NCBI GenBank assembly: GCA_002373535.1
Contig: DFKL01000157.1
Span: 1-10,336 of the forward strand
DNA length: 10,336 bases
Direction of reading: 5' to 3'
DNA from: Prevotellaceae bacterium UBA3646
Lineage (GTDB): Bacteria; Bacteroidota; Bacteroidia; Bacteroidales; Bacteroidaceae
Positions 6,967 through 10,336 of the stretch are shown one piece after another (within the stretch, counting starts at the first letter, position 1; the number at the start of each line of letters is the position of its first letter). Made by a program: the position numbers and the translations under genes. The notes below the pieces were generated by a model. The model saw nothing but the letters and a program-made list of their open reading frames with translations. It did no database searches and was not told the DNA's origin.

Positions 6967-8691
6967 TTGAATTACCGTTGGCAATTTAAGGAGCCCACAC
7001 GTAATCAGCAGGAACAAGCCAAAGCCCTGTCACATCAACTGGGAATAAGTCCCATATTGGGACGGCTCCTGGTTGACCGTGGCATAACCGACACAAAGCA
7101 GGCGGGAAAGTTTTTCCACCCGCAGCTGTCAGACCTTCCGGACCCATTCCTGTTTCGCGACATGGAGATTGCCGTCAGACGCATAAACGAGGCACTGGGC
7201 AGGAAGGAAAGGATAATGGTATATGGCGACTACGACGTAGACGGAGTCACCGCAGTAGCACTCGTATACAAGTTTCTGCACCAATACAGCAACAACATCG
7301 AGTACTACATTCCGGACCGCTACGAAGAAGGCTACGGCGTATCACTACAAGGCATTGACCACGCCTACGAGTCAGGCGTAAAGCTGATTATAGTCCTGGA
7401 CTGCGGCATAAAGGCAGTCCGGGAAATATCGTATGCGCGTGACAAAGGAATAGATTTCATAATCTGCGACCACCACGTACCAGATGCCCAACTGCCACCA
7501 GCCGTGGCAATCCTGAATGCCAAGCGCACAGACGACACCTATCCATACGGCGACCTTTGCGGCTGCGGAGTCGGGTTCAAGCTGATACAGGGATTTGCCA
7601 GGAGCAACGGCATCCCTTTCTCGCACCTGATACCGCTGCTTGACCTGTGTGCCGTAAGCATAGCTGCCGACATAGTTCCAATTATGGGCGAGAACCGTAT
7701 TCTGGCATACCACGGACTACGACAGCTAAACCAGTCGCCATGTGTGGGACTGAAAGCCATTATGAACACAGTAGGGATGGAAGGGAAGGAAGTCACCCTC
7801 TCGGACATCATATACAAGATAGGTCCCCGCCTGAATGCCTCCGGACGCATTGAAAACGGGCGCGAGTCCGTATCCCTGCTGGTCGAGACCGACATGGAGG
7901 CTGCAGAACGCAAGGCCGCACAGATAGACCATTACAACGAGCAGCGCAAGGACCTGGACAAGGTCATGACCGAGCAAGCCAACCAGATCGTAGAGACGCT
8001 GGTACATCGCAGTGAGCACAAAGGCATAGTAGTCTACAACGAAGAATGGCACAAAGGAGTCATCGGCATTGTAGCATCACGCCTTACCGAACTGTTCTTC
8101 CGTCCGGCTGTAGTTCTGACACGCGACGGTGACTTTGCAACAGGCTCGGCACGCTCAGTAGCCGGATTTGACATATACGCTGCCATAGAAAGCTGCCGCG
8201 ACATATTGGAAAACTTCGGCGGACACACTTACGCAGCAGGTCTGACCATCAAGGCAGACAAAGTCGAAGAATTCAAGCAAAGATTCGAGGAATACGTAGA
8301 CACGCACATACTTCCAGGACAGACAGACGCCATGCTGGAAATCGATGCCACTATATCATTCCGCGAGATAGACCGCAAGTTCTTTTCGGACCTGAAACGC
8401 TTCCAGCCGTTCGGTCCCGAGAACACCAAACCTCTTTTCTGCACACGGCAGGTATACGACTATGGCACCAGCAAGGTCGTAGGCCGAGAACAGGAACACA
8501 TACGACTGGAACTTGTAGACAACAGGAGCAGCAAAGTCATGAACGGCATAGCATTCGGACAGAGCAGCCAGGCAAGGTACATAAAGACAAAACGCTCCTT
8601 CAATATAGTATACTCCATCGAAGAAAACACCTACAAGCGAGGAGAAGTCCAACTGCAAATAGAGGATATTGAAACATCAGGGCTCGACTAA
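6967..8691 (+). CDS. recJ: Single-stranded-DNA-specific exonuclease RecJ
   Basis: 574 residues, normal for the family. RecJ degrades single-stranded DNA 5' to 3' in recombination and mismatch repair, using Mn/Mg ions. DHH-superfamily motifs in order: DYDVDG (88-93), DCG (145-147), DHH (168-170), GPRLNASGRI (286-295) in the linker region, then DHHA1 with HKGVIGIVASRL (362-373) and GGHTYAAG (418-425); an OB-fold DNA-binding region fills about 455-570. The start is TTG: an in-frame TAG at 6958-6960 limits extension, and the first in-frame ATG lies 65 codons later, after conserved N-terminal sequence, so TTG at 6967 (giving MNYRWQF, as in relatives I recall) is the best choice. No Shine-Dalgarno is visible. 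It follows the C1 peptidase by 15 bp and leads into recQ. All key metal-binding residues are intact. Confidence 0.95.
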   Translation: MNYRWQFKEPTRNQQEQAKALSHQLGISPILGRLLVDRGITDTKQAGKFFHPQLSDLPDPFLFRDMEIAVRRINEALGRKERIMVYGDYDVDGVTAVALVYKFLHQYSNNIEYYIPDRYEEGYGVSLQGIDHAYESGVKLIIVLDCGIKAVREISYARDKGIDFIICDHHVPDAQLPPAVAILNAKRTDDTYPYGDLCGCGVGFKLIQGFARSNGIPFSHLIPLLDLCAVSIAADIVPIMGENRILAYHGLRQLNQSPCVGLKAIMNTVGMEGKEVTLSDIIYKIGPRLNASGRIENGRESVSLLVETDMEAAERKAAQIDHYNEQRKDLDKVMTEQANQIVETLVHRSEHKGIVVYNEEWHKGVIGIVASRLTELFFRPAVVLTRDGDFATGSARSVAGFDIYAAIESCRDILENFGGHTYAAGLTIKADKVEEFKQRFEEYVDTHILPGQTDAMLEIDATISFREIDRKFFSDLKRFQPFGPENTKPLFCTRQVYDYGTSKVVGREQEHIRLELVDNRSSKVMNGIAFGQSSQARYIKTKRSFNIVYSIEENTYKRGEVQLQIEDIETSGLD

Positions 8692-10336
8692 TACATGCAA
8701 TGACAACGGTGCAGGAAATGAAGACTGCTTCCTCCATATCCTGCAGCACTACTGGGGGTACGACAACTTCCGTGGCATCCAGCGCGATATCATAGAAAGC
8801 ATCGCGTCAGGACACGATACACTGGGACTGATGCCCACCGGGGGAGGCAAGAGCATAACATTCCAGGTACCGGCACTGGCACAGCCGGGAATCTGCCTGG
8901 TCATTACACCGCTCGTCGCACTCATGAAAGACCAGGTAGGCAGACTGCGACAGCTGGGAATCAAGGCAGCAGCCGTACATTCCGGAATGAAACACGACGA
9001 CATTGTCGCAACCCTCGAGAACTGCATTTTCGGCGACTACAAGTTCCTCTACGTATCGCCCGAACGCCTCTCCTCGGATCTTTTCCTCGTCAAGATGCAC
9101 AGCATGAAAGTCTCGATGCTATGCGTAGACGAGGCACACTGTATCTCACAATGGGGATATGACTTCAGACCGTCATACCTGCAGATACCGGAAATACGCA
9201 AGGAACTGCCCGGTGTTCCTGTCCTCGCACTCACGGCGTCAGCCACACCACAGGTAATGCAAGACATACAAGACAAGCTATCGTTCAGCAACGGCAATGT
9301 ATACAAGATGTCGTTTGAGCGCAAGAACCTGCATTACTCCGTAATGGACGTCATGACGATACACCAGGGACTGGAATACCTGCTGGAACACCACACCGGG
9401 CCGGCGATAATATACACATCCAAACGCCAGACGGCGGAAGAAACAGCCTCATGGCTTACATCGCGCGGATATTCCGCAGCACGATATCATGCAGGAATAA
9501 CAGAACTGGAGAAAGATTACCTGCAACGGGACTGGCAGGAAGACCATACACGCATCATGGTTGCGACCAATGCATTTGGAATGGGCATAGACAAGAGCGA
9601 CGTACGCCTCGTAATTCACATAGACCCACCGGAAAGCATCGAGCAATACTATCAGGAAGCAGGACGGGCAGGACGTGACGGAAAACCAGCATACGCAGTA
9701 CTCTTGTGTGAAGGAAAGGAGAACAGGACTCTGGAGCGACGCCTGCGAAATGCATTCCCGCCGAAAGAAGACATACGCAACCTGTACGACCATATATGCT
9801 ACTACCTGCAGATAAGCATAGGCTGCGGAGCCGGCATAGACAGAGAATTCAACATACACGAATTCTGCTACAACTTCCACCATAGCTACGCACAGATACA
9901 CGGTGCGATGGAAATACTCCAACTCTCAGGATACATCCAATTTACCGACGAGGAAGAGACCAAGTCCCGGCTCACCATACTGGCAACACGCTCAGAATTA
10001 TACAACAGCATACATGGCAGCAGCGAACAGCTGTTCAACTACATGCTGCGACGCTATACAGGAATCTTTCAGGAAATGGTCTATATAGACGAGCAGGCCA
10101 TTTCCTATGCGACAGGGATTCCCACACGTGAGATATACGAGAAACTCCGCGCACTAACGATGTCACGCATAATTACCTACATCCCACGCAAGAAGACCCC
10201 ATACCTACGACTTACACGACAGCGTGTAGAAGGAAAAGACATAGTCATCCCACACCATGTATACGAGGAGCGCAGGGAACGATATGCACGACGCATAGAA
10301 AGCATGACAGACTATATCAACGACAGGAGTACCTGC
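8669..10336 (+). CDS. recQ: ATP-dependent DNA helicase RecQ, 3' end beyond the window
   Basis: The 556 visible codons are open to the right edge. RecQ unwinds DNA 3' to 5' and, with RecJ, prepares ends for recombination. Numbering from 8669: Q-motif-like YDNFRGIQ (31-38), Walker A MPTGGGKS (55-62), DEAHCISQWG (154-163), LTASATP, motif V region with NAFGMGIDKS, and motif VI QYYQEAGRAGRDG (326-338). The window ends at RSTC, which fits the first cysteine of the RecQ zinc-binding domain. The start is unclear: an in-frame TAG ends at 8662 and no in-frame ATG or GTG precedes Walker A. TTG at 8669 is the only standard candidate of suitable length and would overlap recJ by 23 bp. An ATG at 8700 is in a different frame; a one-base shift would join it to the conserved region and give a more usual N-terminus. 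Helicase identity is firm; the start is not. Confidence 0.93.
   Translation, partial: MKHQGSTNTCNDNGAGNEDCFLHILQHYWGYDNFRGIQRDIIESIASGHDTLGLMPTGGGKSITFQVPALAQPGICLVITPLVALMKDQVGRLRQLGIKAAAVHSGMKHDDIVATLENCIFGDYKFLYVSPERLSSDLFLVKMHSMKVSMLCVDEAHCISQWGYDFRPSYLQIPEIRKELPGVPVLALTASATPQVMQDIQDKLSFSNGNVYKMSFERKNLHYSVMDVMTIHQGLEYLLEHHTGPAIIYTSKRQTAEETASWLTSRGYSAARYHAGITELEKDYLQRDWQEDHTRIMVATNAFGMGIDKSDVRLVIHIDPPESIEQYYQEAGRAGRDGKPAYAVLLCEGKENRTLERRLRNAFPPKEDIRNLYDHICYYLQISIGCGAGIDREFNIHEFCYNFHHSYAQIHGAMEILQLSGYIQFTDEEETKSRLTILATRSELYNSIHGSSEQLFNYMLRRYTGIFQEMVYIDEQAISYATGIPTREIYEKLRALTMSRIITYIPRKKTPYLRLTRQRVEGKDIVIPHHVYEERRERYARRIESMTDYINDRSTC

Overview
The window looks like a chromosomal stretch from a member of the Bacteroidales, most likely a Prevotella-like genus. 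Three things point that way. Perfect or near-perfect Bacteroidetes -7 boxes (TAnnTTTG) sit just upstream of several genes, and Shine-Dalgarno sequences are largely missing. The protein families (DUF177 followed by L32, a clostripain-type lipoprotein, an exported aminopeptidase-C-like protease, RecJ next to RecQ) are ones I know from that order. No mobile elements, tRNA, rRNA or CRISPR arrays are visible, so this reads as core genome.

Left part (1-2133, minus strand). The first codons of rpmF (ribosomal protein L32) run off the left edge at 1-20. It is preceded by the DUF177/YceD gene (75-587), which has a clear promoter that fixes its start. After about 220 bp without a recognisable gene comes a lipoprotein peptidase of the clostripain (C11) family (847-2058).

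Middle (2134-4326). A two-TM sensor histidine kinase with no adjacent response regulator (2134-3237, plus) is divergent from the C11 lipoprotein gene across a 75-bp promoter region. It converges, with a 20-bp gap, on a minus-strand gene for an exported protein of unknown function (3258-4193). A second divergent promoter region (4194-4326) separates that gene from the right-hand operon.

Right part (4327-10336, plus strand). Four tightly packed genes probably form one operon: an M24 Xaa-Pro aminopeptidase (4327-5727), an exported C1 papain-like/bleomycin-hydrolase-type peptidase (5758-6951), RecJ single-strand exonuclease starting at TTG (6967-8691), and RecQ helicase (from about 8669, running off the right edge inside its zinc-binding region). 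The first two genes concern peptide breakdown and the last two concern recombinational repair; the sequence shows no functional link beyond likely co-transcription.

I see no convincing new biological system. The points most worth a second look are the recQ start (no ATG in frame; either a TTG start overlapping recJ or a frameshift), the recurring TATCTTTG promoter box very close to start codons, an extra cysteine cluster in the DUF177 protein, and the unidentified exported protein at 3258-4193.
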